Positions 33,882 through 42,584 are shown, counted from the stretch's first letter. The stretch: 64,000 nucleotides of DNA from Flavobacterium palustre (GCF_014639535.1 NZ_BMGA01000002.1:186001-250000); one strand, 5' to 3'. The notes: generated by a model not told the origin, from the sequence alone. Numbers and translations are program-made.

Positions 33882-35537
33882 ATGAAAATACTTTGTCTTT
33901 TCTTTTTTATGTCATTCTTTATTTCGAATGGAATAAAAGCACAATCACTTTTGGGTAACCCAACAATTTCGTTTACAAAGCAAGACAGTTTGCGTGGAAG
34001 TATCACAAAAGAAAGATCCTGGTGGGATTTAAAACAATATCGCTTAGACATAAAAGTAAACCCTTTAGATAGCACAATTACAGGTTCTAACGCTATTAAA
34101 TATCAAGTTTTACAAGAGTACAATGTAATGCAGATTGATTTGCAAAAACCTTTAGAAATCAGCAAAATTATTCAAGACGGTGTAGCCTTAAAATACAGCC
34201 GTGAAGGCAATGTTTTTTGGGTTGATTTAGTCACTCCTCAAAAAGCAGGTACAATAAAAGAACTCACCATTTTTTATGGAGGCAAACCTAAAGTTGCTGT
34301 TAATCCGCCTTGGGACGGAGGAATTAGTTGGAAAAAAGACAGTAATGGAAAACCTTTCATTGCTTCTTCCTGTCAGGGATTGGGCGCCAGTGTTTGGTGG
34401 CCAAATAAAGATCATATGTATGACGAAGTCGATGATATGTACATTAGTGTTAATGTTCCGTCGGATTTAATGGATGTTTCCAATGGTCGTTTGCTGAGTG
34501 TGAAAAAACAAAAAAATAGCACTACAACTTACAATTGGTATGTTTCCAATCCGATAAATAATTACGGAGTTAACATCAATATTGGTGATTATGTTTCTTT
34601 TTTAGAGAAATATAAAGGCGAAAAAGGAATTTTAAATTGCAGCTATTATGTTTTGAAAAATAATTTGGCGAAAGCCAAAAAACAATTCAGGGAAGTTCCC
34701 CGAATGTTAAAGGCTTTCGAATATTGGTTTGGTCCTTATCCTTTTTACAAAGACGGTTATAAGTTGGTTGAAGTACCTTATTTAGGCATGGAACATCAAA
34801 GTTCAGTAACCTATGGAAATGGATTTCAAAATGGTTATTTAGGTCACGACATGAGCGGGACAGGCTGGGGACTGAAATTTGATTTTATTATTGTTCACGA
34901 ATCTGGGCACGAGTGGTTTGCTAACAACATTACTTATAAAGATATTGCCGATATGTGGATTCATGAGAGTTTCACCAATTATTCCGAAAGTCTTTTTGTG
35001 GAATATTATTATGGTAAAAAAGCGGGATTTGAATATGTTATTGGAACGAGAAAAGGTATTGCTAATGATTTTCCTATCATTGGGAACTATGATGTAAACC
35101 ATAAAGGCTCAGGAGATATGTATCCAAAAGGAGGAAATATGCTGCATACTTTGCGCCAAATTGTAAATGATGACCAAAAATGGAGAAAAATTTTAAGAGG
35201 TTTAAACAGTACTTTTTACCATCAAACTGTTAGCACGAAGCAAATTGAGGATTATTTGAGTCAGCAAGCAGTAATGGATTTGAATCCTTTTTTTAATCAA
35301 TATCTGAGAGATACGAGAATACCAATACTAGAATATTATTTTAAAGAAGGACAATTATTTTATCGTTGGAGCAATTGTGTTGCTGGATTTAATATGCCAA
35401 TTAAAATCTCGATTAACGGAGTTGAAAAATGGTTGAAGCCTGAAACTGATTGGAAAACAGAGCTTAATACTGATCAAAATTCAAAATTGCTGATTGATGT
35501 CAATTTTTATGTGACAGGAATTCAGATTAGAAAATAA
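33882..35537 (+). CDS. Exported M1 family metallopeptidase
   Basis: This 551-residue protein has a signal peptide (residues 1-23, ending GIKAQ) and the M1 aminopeptidase architecture: an N-terminal beta domain, the substrate block YLGMEHQSSVTYG (usually GAMEN), and the zinc motif HESGHEWFANNITYKDIADMWIHE (HExxH with the downstream Glu). The helical C-terminal domain is short, as in the Bacteroidota periplasmic group. I start at the ATG at 33882, which opens with the signal peptide; an ATG at 33846 lies in the palindromic repeat. It could digest peptides in the periplasm, possibly including an exported cluster product. Confidence 0.9.
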   Translation: MKILCLFFFMSFFISNGIKAQSLLGNPTISFTKQDSLRGSITKERSWWDLKQYRLDIKVNPLDSTITGSNAIKYQVLQEYNVMQIDLQKPLEISKIIQDGVALKYSREGNVFWVDLVTPQKAGTIKELTIFYGGKPKVAVNPPWDGGISWKKDSNGKPFIASSCQGLGASVWWPNKDHMYDEVDDMYISVNVPSDLMDVSNGRLLSVKKQKNSTTTYNWYVSNPINNYGVNINIGDYVSFLEKYKGEKGILNCSYYVLKNNLAKAKKQFREVPRMLKAFEYWFGPYPFYKDGYKLVEVPYLGMEHQSSVTYGNGFQNGYLGHDMSGTGWGLKFDFIIVHESGHEWFANNITYKDIADMWIHESFTNYSESLFVEYYYGKKAGFEYVIGTRKGIANDFPIIGNYDVNHKGSGDMYPKGGNMLHTLRQIVNDDQKWRKILRGLNSTFYHQTVSTKQIEDYLSQQAVMDLNPFFNQYLRDTRIPILEYYFKEGQLFYRWSNCVAGFNMPIKISINGVEKWLKPETDWKTELNTDQNSKLLIDVNFYVTGIQIRK

Positions 35538-35593
35538 AATAGACTAATTTTATACTGTAATTTAGAAAATTTCTAATTGATTATTCCATCATC

Positions 35594-36292
35594 ATGAGAC
35601 ATCATTATTTTTTTATATCGTTTTTTCTATTGCTGTCAGTGGTTGATTATAGCCAAAACAGCAATGTAAAATCAGATGAGTTACTCACCAGTACTGACTC
35701 TATTGAAGCGGCTCCAAGAATCAATTTGGACTCTATTCATTTGGATCCGACAAGTGAGATGTTAGACGAAGAAAGTTATTGGAAAATTATTGAAAGCTCA
35801 TTAAAAGAAACTACCAATCAGGAAGATCAGGAAATTTTCCTTACTGCTGAGTTAGAGAAACTTTCTCCAAAGGAGGTGATTGGTTTTCGTCTGAGAACCG
35901 ACAAACTTTTATTTGATTCTTACACTTCTAATTTATGGTGTGCTAACTATGTCATCAGTAATGGAGCTGCCGATGATAGTTTTGATTATTTCAGATGTTG
36001 GTTGATTTCAAGAGGAAAAGAAGCTTATTATAAAACACAGGAAAACCCCGATAATTTAGTTAATTTGGTGGGTAATGAACCTCAAGCTTATGATTTTGAG
36101 GGCTTTTGGTACGTAGCCAATAATGCTTTTAAAAATCTTACTCATAAAGAGGTGGAAAGTTATGTGGATTATGAAAAATTCACTACAACTGACGTACATT
36201 ATCCCATTTTAGAATTCAATTGGAATGTTGACGATCCTAAAACAATGGAAAAAGTTTGTCCTGTTTTGTTTAAGAAATTCTGGAAGAAATAA
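35594..36292 (+). CDS. Exported DUF4240 protein
   Basis: This 232-residue protein has a signal peptide (about residues 1-20) followed by a linker. Residues about 60-180 match the DUF4240 family: EESYWKIIESSL, LEKLSPKEVIGF, WCANYVISNGAADDSFDYFRCWLISRGKEAYY. That family is usually cytoplasmic and of unknown function, so a signal peptide is slightly unusual. It follows the M1 peptidase by 56 bases and is the last plus-strand gene before the convergent cluster. Confidence 0.75.
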   Translation: MRHHYFFISFFLLLSVVDYSQNSNVKSDELLTSTDSIEAAPRINLDSIHLDPTSEMLDEESYWKIIESSLKETTNQEDQEIFLTAELEKLSPKEVIGFRLRTDKLLFDSYTSNLWCANYVISNGAADDSFDYFRCWLISRGKEAYYKTQENPDNLVNLVGNEPQAYDFEGFWYVANNAFKNLTHKEVESYVDYEKFTTTDVHYPILEFNWNVDDPKTMEKVCPVLFKKFWKK

Positions 36293-36297
36293 TTTCC

Positions 36298-36355
36298 ACC
36301 ATATAAGTCATATAAGTTTTGACCTCTTTTTTTTATATTAAATGACTTATGTGGT
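36298..36355. terminator. Hairpin between convergent operons
   Basis: ACCATATAAGTCAT (36298-36311) and ATGACTTATGTGGT (36342-36355) are complementary at 13 of 14 positions. It stands between the plus-strand DUF4240 gene and the minus-strand ATP-grasp gene and could end transcripts from both sides. The core is shared with the repeat at 30981. Confidence 0.5.
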
Positions 36356-36415
36356 AAAAAAATAGTAGTTGTTAATTTGAAGTCCATATAAGAAGTTTAT
36401 AATTTTTTCTTCAAA

Positions 36416-37606
36416 TTATCTTTCAAACAATCCAATAGTTCCGCCCACCCAGTCTTTGTCCTGATTGTATTTTACACCAATCATTTCGCCACGGCTCAAA
36501 CGCACTAAATTACACAAAAGAGTAGGAGAGGTATCATCTTTTTTCCAAGTGCAAAGCATTCTCACTTCAGCTTTTACTTTACCGTCAGGTGATTGTACAA
36601 TAGGAAGATAATTGACTTTTTTCTGAAGAATATAAAGCTCTTTGTCCTTAACGGCTTCGATGTCTTCACGTTTGACATGGAAAATAACACCGGAACCAGA
36701 GAAAGAGAATAAAGGTTTTAAAACATAATTTTCTAAGTCTTCCGGAATTTCTTTTAACTCGCTCAATAAAGTGGTTTCGATGAAATATTTTCCTTTTAAC
36801 AGCGGCAAAATGAACTTACTGATTCTGAAAAACCAGTTGGGATGTCCGGCCCATTCTACATCCAGTTCATCTGAAAAACTGAAATTCATTTTCAAATCGG
36901 GGCGCAAGTCTAATTCGTCAAAAATAACTCTGTTGTAAATGCGTTTTACCAATATTTCGTCACCATTTTCGTTTTTGTAAAATAGCTGATTCCCTTTTTT
37001 AATTAAATCGGTAACGCATACAAAAGGGATTCCGAGATCTCTTTTACAGTAATAAAAATCAATTTTGGTGTTTTGTTTTTCAGGTTCTATTTCGAGCAGA
37101 ATAACATTTTCCTTAGGATGATTGTTGCAAAAAACTTCCTCTAAAGTTTTTAGATATTGCTGTGGTGTCGTACCATTTAAAAACGGTGTTAATTCATCAA
37201 GAAAAGGATAATATGTTTTGAATTTCTCGAATAAATTTACCTGATAATTAAACAAGGAAGGAAATCCCTGTACTTCAATTAATTTAGGAATTGTTTTTCC
37301 GTCTTCTTCACAAATTCCAAAATCGATAGCCAGAAAAGTACTGTGTTCGTCTTCATTTGGAACTTTATTGTTTAATTCTAATGCCTTATTGGTAAGTTGT
37401 TTAAAATTTTCTTTTTGAACTAAAGCTATAACATCATTACAGCCTTCAATCAGCTGTGCTTTTAATTCATTCGAAATGAAAAAAGGAGTTTCTCCTAATC
37501 GAAAAGTAGGTGCGTAATCAAAATCCTGAGCGATACTATCTTTTAATTGTTGGTATTTTTCCTGAGTGAATTGCTCGTTGAATAACTTTCGATATTTTGA
37601 AATCAT
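36416..37606 (-). CDS. Atypical ATP-grasp-like ligase
   Basis: This 396-residue protein has no signal or membrane segment. The N-terminal part holds FLAIDFGICEEDGKTIPKLIEVQGFPSLF, which resembles the metal-binding end of an ATP-grasp. The C-terminal part holds NYVLKPLFSFSGSGVIFHV, resembling the ATP-binding Lys and glycine-rich loop, and VKAEVRMLCTW. The order of these blocks is reversed relative to normal ATP-grasps, as in circularly permuted (glutathionylspermidine-synthetase-like) members. I therefore read it as a peptide-forming ligase. I prefer the ATG at 37606 (MISKYRKLFNEQF) over one 30 bases upstream. It is the last gene of the minus-strand cluster. Confidence 0.65.
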   Translation of the reverse strand: MISKYRKLFNEQFTQEKYQQLKDSIAQDFDYAPTFRLGETPFFISNELKAQLIEGCNDVIALVQKENFKQLTNKALELNNKVPNEDEHSTFLAIDFGICEEDGKTIPKLIEVQGFPSLFNYQVNLFEKFKTYYPFLDELTPFLNGTTPQQYLKTLEEVFCNNHPKENVILLEIEPEKQNTKIDFYYCKRDLGIPFVCVTDLIKKGNQLFYKNENGDEILVKRIYNRVIFDELDLRPDLKMNFSFSDELDVEWAGHPNWFFRISKFILPLLKGKYFIETTLLSELKEIPEDLENYVLKPLFSFSGSGVIFHVKREDIEAVKDKELYILQKKVNYLPIVQSPDGKVKAEVRMLCTWKKDDTSPTLLCNLVRLSRGEMIGVKYNQDKDWVGGTIGLFER

Positions 37607-37628
37607 ACAGTTTTTGAATGTTAAAAAA

Positions 37629-37730
37629 AGGAACACAGATGATACTAATTTAGCAGATTAAAAGAAATTTTTAATTTTAATCTGTGTTAATTAATTTAAT
37701 CTGTTATATCGGTGTTCCAATATTTTATTA
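37629..37730. repeat. Imperfect inverted repeat between the amidotransferase and ATP-grasp-like genes
   Basis: GGAACACAGAT near 37631 has its near-complement at about 37710-37720 (CGGTGTTCC), with inner arms made of AATCTGTG and CAGATTAAAA words. It fills most of the 138-base gap, which shows no clear promoter. Confidence 0.5.
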
Positions 37731-37744
37731 GCATAAATAATTTA

Positions 37745-38575
37745 TTAATTAGACATGATTTTTTTAGATTTCATCAGGTCAGTAATGGCAGAACGAAGAA
37801 AATTAGGAATCAGGGTTTCGTTAGTTCGATATATTTTATCATCGTCAACCAAGTCTTCCAGCATATTTCTGAATTTTCTTTTGCCTTTCATTTTTCTTAT
37901 TTTGTCTTTTATATCCTTATTTCTTAGATGTGACAGAAAACTAATAGGATCGGCTTCGGGATGAAATTGCGTTCCCACTAAATGATCTGTAAAGCGTACC
38001 GCCATAATGGCTCTTTCGTATTGCACATGATCTCTTATTTTTTCCAGAGAAATGATTTTAGCACCTTTTTTGGCAAAAACACTCAATTTAGGCTGTATTA
38101 CCTGATAATCTCTGGAATCAATGGCGTAAAATGGATCGGCTAAACCTTCAAACAACAAATCCTTAAGGCCATCTTTGGTTTTATGGATAGTCATTACACC
38201 AAATGAGGTGTCGTGTCTTTTGGTAATTTCGGCCAGTCCAAAATGTTTACAGGCCATCTGAAAAGAATGGCAAATAAACAAAACATGTTTTTTTATCGGA
38301 TTTTCACTGTTCCATTTTACAATGGAATCAATAAAAGCATAATATTTTTTATCCCAGTTTCCATCGCCTTCCAGTGGATTTCCCGGACCACCAGAGGATA
38401 TATAAATATCAAACTGATCAATTTCGGGTAATTCACATTTTCCTCTGACATCAAATATTTTAAAACACACAAAAGGAGCAAATCGGCTAACAACATCAAT
38501 TATACATCGCATTCCCTGATTAGGTTCACCATTGTACATGTCTAATATTGCTACTGTTATACTTTTCTTTTTCAT
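37745..38575 (-). CDS. Class-I glutamine amidotransferase-like protein
   Basis: This 276-residue protein is a stand-alone GATase-1 domain (about 1-225) with a basic C-terminal tail. The nucleophile Cys is in VLFICHSFQMACKHFG and the His and Glu partners in GTQFHPEADPISF. The start DMYNGEPNQGMRCI and SSGGPGNPLEG fit the family. Without a synthetase domain it either donates ammonia to a partner ligase or hydrolyses a gamma-glutamyl amide, as PuuD-type enzymes do. Its neighbours YbdK and ATP-grasp make either plausible. The ATG at 38575 is preferred over a GTG 9 bases upstream. Confidence 0.82.
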   Translation of the reverse strand: MKKKSITVAILDMYNGEPNQGMRCIIDVVSRFAPFVCFKIFDVRGKCELPEIDQFDIYISSGGPGNPLEGDGNWDKKYYAFIDSIVKWNSENPIKKHVLFICHSFQMACKHFGLAEITKRHDTSFGVMTIHKTKDGLKDLLFEGLADPFYAIDSRDYQVIQPKLSVFAKKGAKIISLEKIRDHVQYERAIMAVRFTDHLVGTQFHPEADPISFLSHLRNKDIKDKIRKMKGKRKFRNMLEDLVDDDKIYRTNETLIPNFLRSAITDLMKSKKIMSN

Positions 38576-38619
38576 TAGTCCCACTTTTTAAAATAATTAT
38601 TCAAAGATAAGTTATTATT

Positions 38620-39726
38620 TTATAAGCCTTTAGTAAATTCTGAAGTTATAAAATCAACTACTTTAGTCAGGTCTTTTGTTTCTTCAAAAACGGCCAATTG
38701 TTTGTCGGCTCCAGTACCATTTTTCAGGATTTGGTGCGCAAAATTAATATGCTCCCTGCTGCCTAATTCGTCCACAACATCTTCAATAAAATCAAGTAAT
38801 TCAAGAATCAACATTCTGGTTTCCACTTCTTTTTGAAGTCCAAAATCAATCATCTGTCCTTCAATTCCATAGCGGGCAGCACGGAATTTATTTTCTTTTA
38901 TCAATGCCAATCGATAAATATTGAAACTCATGTTTTGTGAATTGAGTCGGTATAATTTGGCTACAACGGCCTGTATTATAGAGACAATGCACATGGTTTC
39001 TTCAACCGTCAAACTCATATCACAAATGCGAAATTCAATGGTGTCATAGAAAGGATGCAAACGTAAATCCCACCAAATTTTCTTTGGATTATCAATACAG
39101 CTGGTTTTTACCAGCGTTTCCAAAAAGTTATCGTAAGAGGATAAGGAATCGAAATATTCCGGTAACCCAGTTCTTGGAAATTTATCAAAAACCTTTGTTC
39201 TGTATGATTTGTAACCTGTTTGTCTGCATTCCCAAAAAGGGGAATTAGTAGATAACGCAAAAATATGCGGTAAAAAATAACAAGCCTGATTGATTAACTG
39301 TAACCCAATTTCGCGGTTTTCAATTCCCACATGGCAGTGCATCCCGAAAATCAAATTAGAACGGGCTGCATCCTGTAATTCGTTGATAATATTATGATAA
39401 CGGGGATCATCGGTTATGGGTTGATCCTGCCATTTTGAAAATGGATGTGTTCCTGCACCTCCAACGATAAGCCCCTGTTTATCGGCTAATTCTACAATTT
39501 TTGTCCTTAGAAACTTAATCTCACATTCGGCTTCTTTGACATTTTTACAGATATTTGTTCCTACTTCCACAACCGACTGGTGCATTTCGGCTTTTACCTG
39601 TTCGTTTAATAATATTTTGGCTCCATCGACAATTTTGGACAAATGGGAGCGTAAATCACGGGTTTCGGGATCTATAATTTGGTATTCCTCTTCAATACCA
39701 AGCGTAAAAACAGGCAATTTTTTCAT
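38620..39726 (-). CDS. Carboxylate-amine ligase of the YbdK/GCS2 family (COG2170)
   Basis: This 368-residue protein is related to gamma-glutamylcysteine ligase 2. Family blocks are TLGIEEEYQIIDPETRDL (metal-binding Glu residues) near the start, MHQSVVEVGTNIC, GGAGTHPFSKW, GMHCHVGIEN and WDLRLHPFYDTIEFRICDMS. E. coli YbdK joins glutamate and cysteine weakly; the true substrates of the clustered members are mostly unknown. The gene lies 44 bases upstream of the amidotransferase gene and 16 bases after the RimK-like ATP-grasp gene, all one operon. Confidence 0.9.
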   Translation of the reverse strand: MKKLPVFTLGIEEEYQIIDPETRDLRSHLSKIVDGAKILLNEQVKAEMHQSVVEVGTNICKNVKEAECEIKFLRTKIVELADKQGLIVGGAGTHPFSKWQDQPITDDPRYHNIINELQDAARSNLIFGMHCHVGIENREIGLQLINQACYFLPHIFALSTNSPFWECRQTGYKSYRTKVFDKFPRTGLPEYFDSLSSYDNFLETLVKTSCIDNPKKIWWDLRLHPFYDTIEFRICDMSLTVEETMCIVSIIQAVVAKLYRLNSQNMSFNIYRLALIKENKFRAARYGIEGQMIDFGLQKEVETRMLILELLDFIEDVVDELGSREHINFAHQILKNGTGADKQLAVFEETKDLTKVVDFITSEFTKGL

Positions 39727-39742
39727 TTAAATATTCCGATAG

Positions 39743-40690
39743 TTATTTAAGTCCAACAGCATCTTTCATAAAAGTTCCCCAGGTCAGATTGATTTTTTCT
39801 GGTTTTTGTTTTTTTGCGGCAGCAATAGCCATTTTTGCAGCTTCTTCGACCACCCATTCGAAGTTTTCTGCTCCTACCGAATTGATATCGGCATCAGGTG
39901 CCGGATTTCCAAAATCAATAGCATAAGGAATCCCGTCACGCACAGCAAATTCTACGGTATTAAAATCGTATCCTAAACCTTTGCAAAGACGAATCGTGTA
40001 ATCTTTGATAGTAGCTAATAGTTTTTTATCTACCGGAGGTCCGTCAAGAACATAACGCAAATGGGGTTGATTTCGGGGTTCATATTGCATGATTTTAACC
40101 GCTTTACCACCTAAACAATACACTCTGAAATATTCGGTAAAAACAATTTCTTCCTGTAACAACATCACTAATTGACCCGTTTCACTGTGTTTCTCCCAAA
40201 ATTCTTCTTTGTTTTCCAGTCGATATACATTTTTCCATCCACCGCCGGCATACGGTTTCATATAAGCAGGAAATTTTACATAGTCAAAAATGCCTTCCCA
40301 GTCTAATGGAAATTGTAAGTTTCTAAAAGATTTAGAAGTCGTATCCGTGGGATGTTCCGCTGAAGGAAGAATTACGGTATTAGGCAACGGAACACCCAAT
40401 GTATCCGCTAAGGCATTATTGAAAAATTTATCATCAGCACTCCACCAAAAAGGGTTATTGATTACATTAGTTCCTGTTAAAGCGGCATTTTTTAGAAAAG
40501 CACGATAAAACGGAACATCTTGTGAAATTCTGTCAATAATTACCGCATATTCACCGCCTTTGTTTTGGATAACCTTATCAATAGAAACGGCTTCGGCTAT
40601 AATGTCTTTTTCATTTTTTGAATTTACTCTATCAATAAAAGCCTGTGGAAAGGTGTCTTCCATTCCAAATAAAATTCCGATTTTCTTCAT
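39743..40690 (-). CDS. RimK/D-Ala-ligase-like ATP-grasp protein
   Basis: This 315-residue protein starts with a short Rossmann-like domain (MKKIGILFGMEDTFPQAFIDRVN). The ATP-grasp follows, with YVKFPAYMKPYAGGGWKNVYRL (ATP-binding Lys and glycine loop), VMLLQEEIVFTEYFRVYCLGG, and the metal ligands in TVEFAVRDGIPYAIDFGNPAPDAD. It should ligate a carboxylate to an amine. In the operon it sits between the COG4947-like esterase and YbdK-type ligase, which suggests that the two ligases act one after the other on the same molecule. Confidence 0.85.
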   Translation of the reverse strand: MKKIGILFGMEDTFPQAFIDRVNSKNEKDIIAEAVSIDKVIQNKGGEYAVIIDRISQDVPFYRAFLKNAALTGTNVINNPFWWSADDKFFNNALADTLGVPLPNTVILPSAEHPTDTTSKSFRNLQFPLDWEGIFDYVKFPAYMKPYAGGGWKNVYRLENKEEFWEKHSETGQLVMLLQEEIVFTEYFRVYCLGGKAVKIMQYEPRNQPHLRYVLDGPPVDKKLLATIKDYTIRLCKGLGYDFNTVEFAVRDGIPYAIDFGNPAPDADINSVGAENFEWVVEEAAKMAIAAAKKQKPEKINLTWGTFMKDAVGLK

Positions 40691-40733
40691 GTTTATTGTT
40701 TCTTTACTACTTTATTACTTTTTTATAGTTGGT

Positions 40734-41447
40734 TTAGCTAAATTTAATTCGGGATAAATAATGAGGAAACATTTCTTTCCAAAGTGGCCAGTCGTGTGGC
40801 TTATTCTGCCTGATATCAAGCCAATGGTGCATGCTTTTGTCAGACAAGAGTTTACTCATTTTCAGATTGGCATCAAAACAAATATCCCAATTGGAAGTTC
40901 CCAGAACTACATCCATATTCCACAATTCATAATCATTAAGACCATGCAGATAATCGTCGGGACTGTGATAGAAAACAGCATCATTATGGAAGCCGTCTAA
41001 GTAACTTTTGATATTGAAAATACCGCTCATACTAAACAAATGACTCACATAACCGGGATGTCTAAAGGCAAAATTAGAAGCATGATAACCTCCAAAACTA
41101 CAACCTGCCATCACCACTTTTCCAGAAGGGGTATTGTGTCGCACTTTTTCCACAATTTCATGACAAATCATTTTGTCGTACCAATCGTGATTTTCTATGC
41201 GGTGTACCGGATGGATATGTTTGTTGTAAAAACTGTCTTTGTCAATACTGTCGGGACAATAAATTTGGATTAATCCCTGTTCGACATACCATCTTACCGA
41301 TTCAATTAACCCCATGTCTTTATTTTCGAAATAACTTCCCATGGAGGTTGGAAACAGGATTACGGGATAGCCTGAATGACCAAAGACAAGCATTTGGGTA
41401 TCCCTATTCAAATTAGGAGAATACCATTTAAAATAATCCTCTTTCAT
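40734..41447 (-). CDS. Esterase-like alpha/beta hydrolase (COG4947 type)
   Basis: This 237-residue cytoplasmic hydrolase is the first gene of the minus-strand operon. The nucleophile elbow is GKVVMAGCSFGGYHASNF (Ser), an Asp candidate lies in GTSNWDICFDAN, and the His is probably in NKPHDWPLWKEMFPHY. The opening MLVFGHSGYPVILFPTS matches the COG4947 esterase group, which is often found next to ATP-grasp and COG2170 ligases. It may remove an ester or thioester-linked group from the product. Confidence 0.82.
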   Translation of the reverse strand: MKEDYFKWYSPNLNRDTQMLVFGHSGYPVILFPTSMGSYFENKDMGLIESVRWYVEQGLIQIYCPDSIDKDSFYNKHIHPVHRIENHDWYDKMICHEIVEKVRHNTPSGKVVMAGCSFGGYHASNFAFRHPGYVSHLFSMSGIFNIKSYLDGFHNDAVFYHSPDDYLHGLNDYELWNMDVVLGTSNWDICFDANLKMSKLLSDKSMHHWLDIRQNKPHDWPLWKEMFPHYLSRIKFS

Positions 41448-41629
41448 AATAACTTTGATTTTAACAATTATAATGAAATTTATTACATCAAATCCCTAAA
41501 TAGAGTAAGTTGCTCTATTTTTAACGAAAAAATAATACTCGCTTTATTTGGGTTGGATATTATTAGTTTTTGAGGCTAAAAACCGTGTTCTTTTTGAGTA
41601 ATTTCTTAACATGGCAATAAAAGATTTTT

Positions 41630-42034
41630 TTAGCCTACTAAACTTTGATCAAATAACTGCACCTGATTTTTTAGTCTTTCAATAAGCATATTCATCATGC
41701 GTTTGTTTAGGTTCGATGAATTCCTGATGTACAATAAATATTCATCAACCGTAAACAAGGCAATAATCATCCCTTTTAGAGCATTCCTGAACTTGATGTC
41801 TTTTTGAATGGCATTTTCGATAATGGTTAATTTTTTTTCGACACTGAGTGTGTAAAAATCCCTTTTGTATTTACTAATGTAATTGTGGAAAGAAGCAATG
41901 AATAAATCATTTTGTAGTTTTAATATGGGTCTCAAAACTTCATTTTGAAAAATTTCATCTGCTGAAGATTGCGTGCTAACACTCCCGATAGCTTCACCTC
42001 TGAATTCACTTAAAAAACGATCTCTCTGGTCCAT
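41630..42034 (-). CDS. Conserved small helical protein of unknown function
   Basis: This 134-residue protein is almost entirely helical and charged, with no signal peptide, membrane segment or Cys pair. It contains FQNEVLRPILKLQNDLFIASFHNYISK and a C-terminal amphipathic region (MMNMLIERLKNQVQ). I do not recognise a characterised family. It is flanked by gaps of more than 170 bases on each side and appears to be transcribed alone. Confidence 0.65.
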   Translation of the reverse strand: MDQRDRFLSEFRGEAIGSVSTQSSADEIFQNEVLRPILKLQNDLFIASFHNYISKYKRDFYTLSVEKKLTIIENAIQKDIKFRNALKGMIIALFTVDEYLLYIRNSSNLNKRMMNMLIERLKNQVQLFDQSLVG

Positions 42035-42159
42035 CTTTTTTTCTTAAATATAGGAAAAAAAAGTATCGAAGAATTTTTATTTTAATGTAAATATAAGGAG
42101 TGATTCATAATTTAACAGTTATAAATAACTACTGTTTGAAAATCAGTTTGTTACAAAAT

Positions 42160-42188
42160 AAAACCGCTAATTGGTGAATTAGCGGTTT
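42160..42188 (-). terminator. Intrinsic terminator of the DUF3817 gene
   Basis: AAACCGCTAATT (42161-42172) pairs perfectly with AATTAGCGGTTT (42177-42188) around a 4-base loop; on the minus strand the stem is followed by a T-rich run. Confidence 0.75.
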
Positions 42189-42210
42189 CAGTTTTTATAG
42201 TGAAATTTTA

Positions 42211-42507
42211 TTATTTTGATAAAAGCGGCTCTTTACAGTATTTCTTTTCTACATAAAAAGTACCAAAAGGCAGTAAAGAAGCAATTAGAATAATTCCAAA
42301 ATCTTTTAAACTCCATTTTTGTGCATTTTTCAATAAAAAAGCTAAAATGATATAGCCAATAAACAAAATTCCGTGACTCATTCCGATTGGATACAAAAGA
42401 GTGTGGTACAATTCGAAATTGTTAGGTTTAATAAAAAGCATATTGGAGAACAGAACTAAATAAGAAATTCCTTCAAGAAGAGCGGTAATTTTAAAAATCT
42501 TAAGCAT
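42211..42507 (-). CDS. DUF3817 integral membrane protein
   Basis: This 98-residue protein has three membrane segments (about 8-26, 40-60, 70-87) and matches the DUF3817 family: FKITALLEGISYLVLF at the start, YPIGMSHGILFIGYIILAFLL in the middle, and a positively charged C-terminal tail. The function is unknown. It is divergent from the DUF6155 gene and ends just before a strong terminator. Confidence 0.8.
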   Translation of the reverse strand: MLKIFKITALLEGISYLVLFSNMLFIKPNNFELYHTLLYPIGMSHGILFIGYIILAFLLKNAQKWSLKDFGIILIASLLPFGTFYVEKKYCKEPLLSK

Positions 42508-42584
42508 GGATATTATTTTAAATATTTACACGCCAAAAATAATGATTATCATTGATTTTATGGCTAAGAAAACCCAAAGTAATT

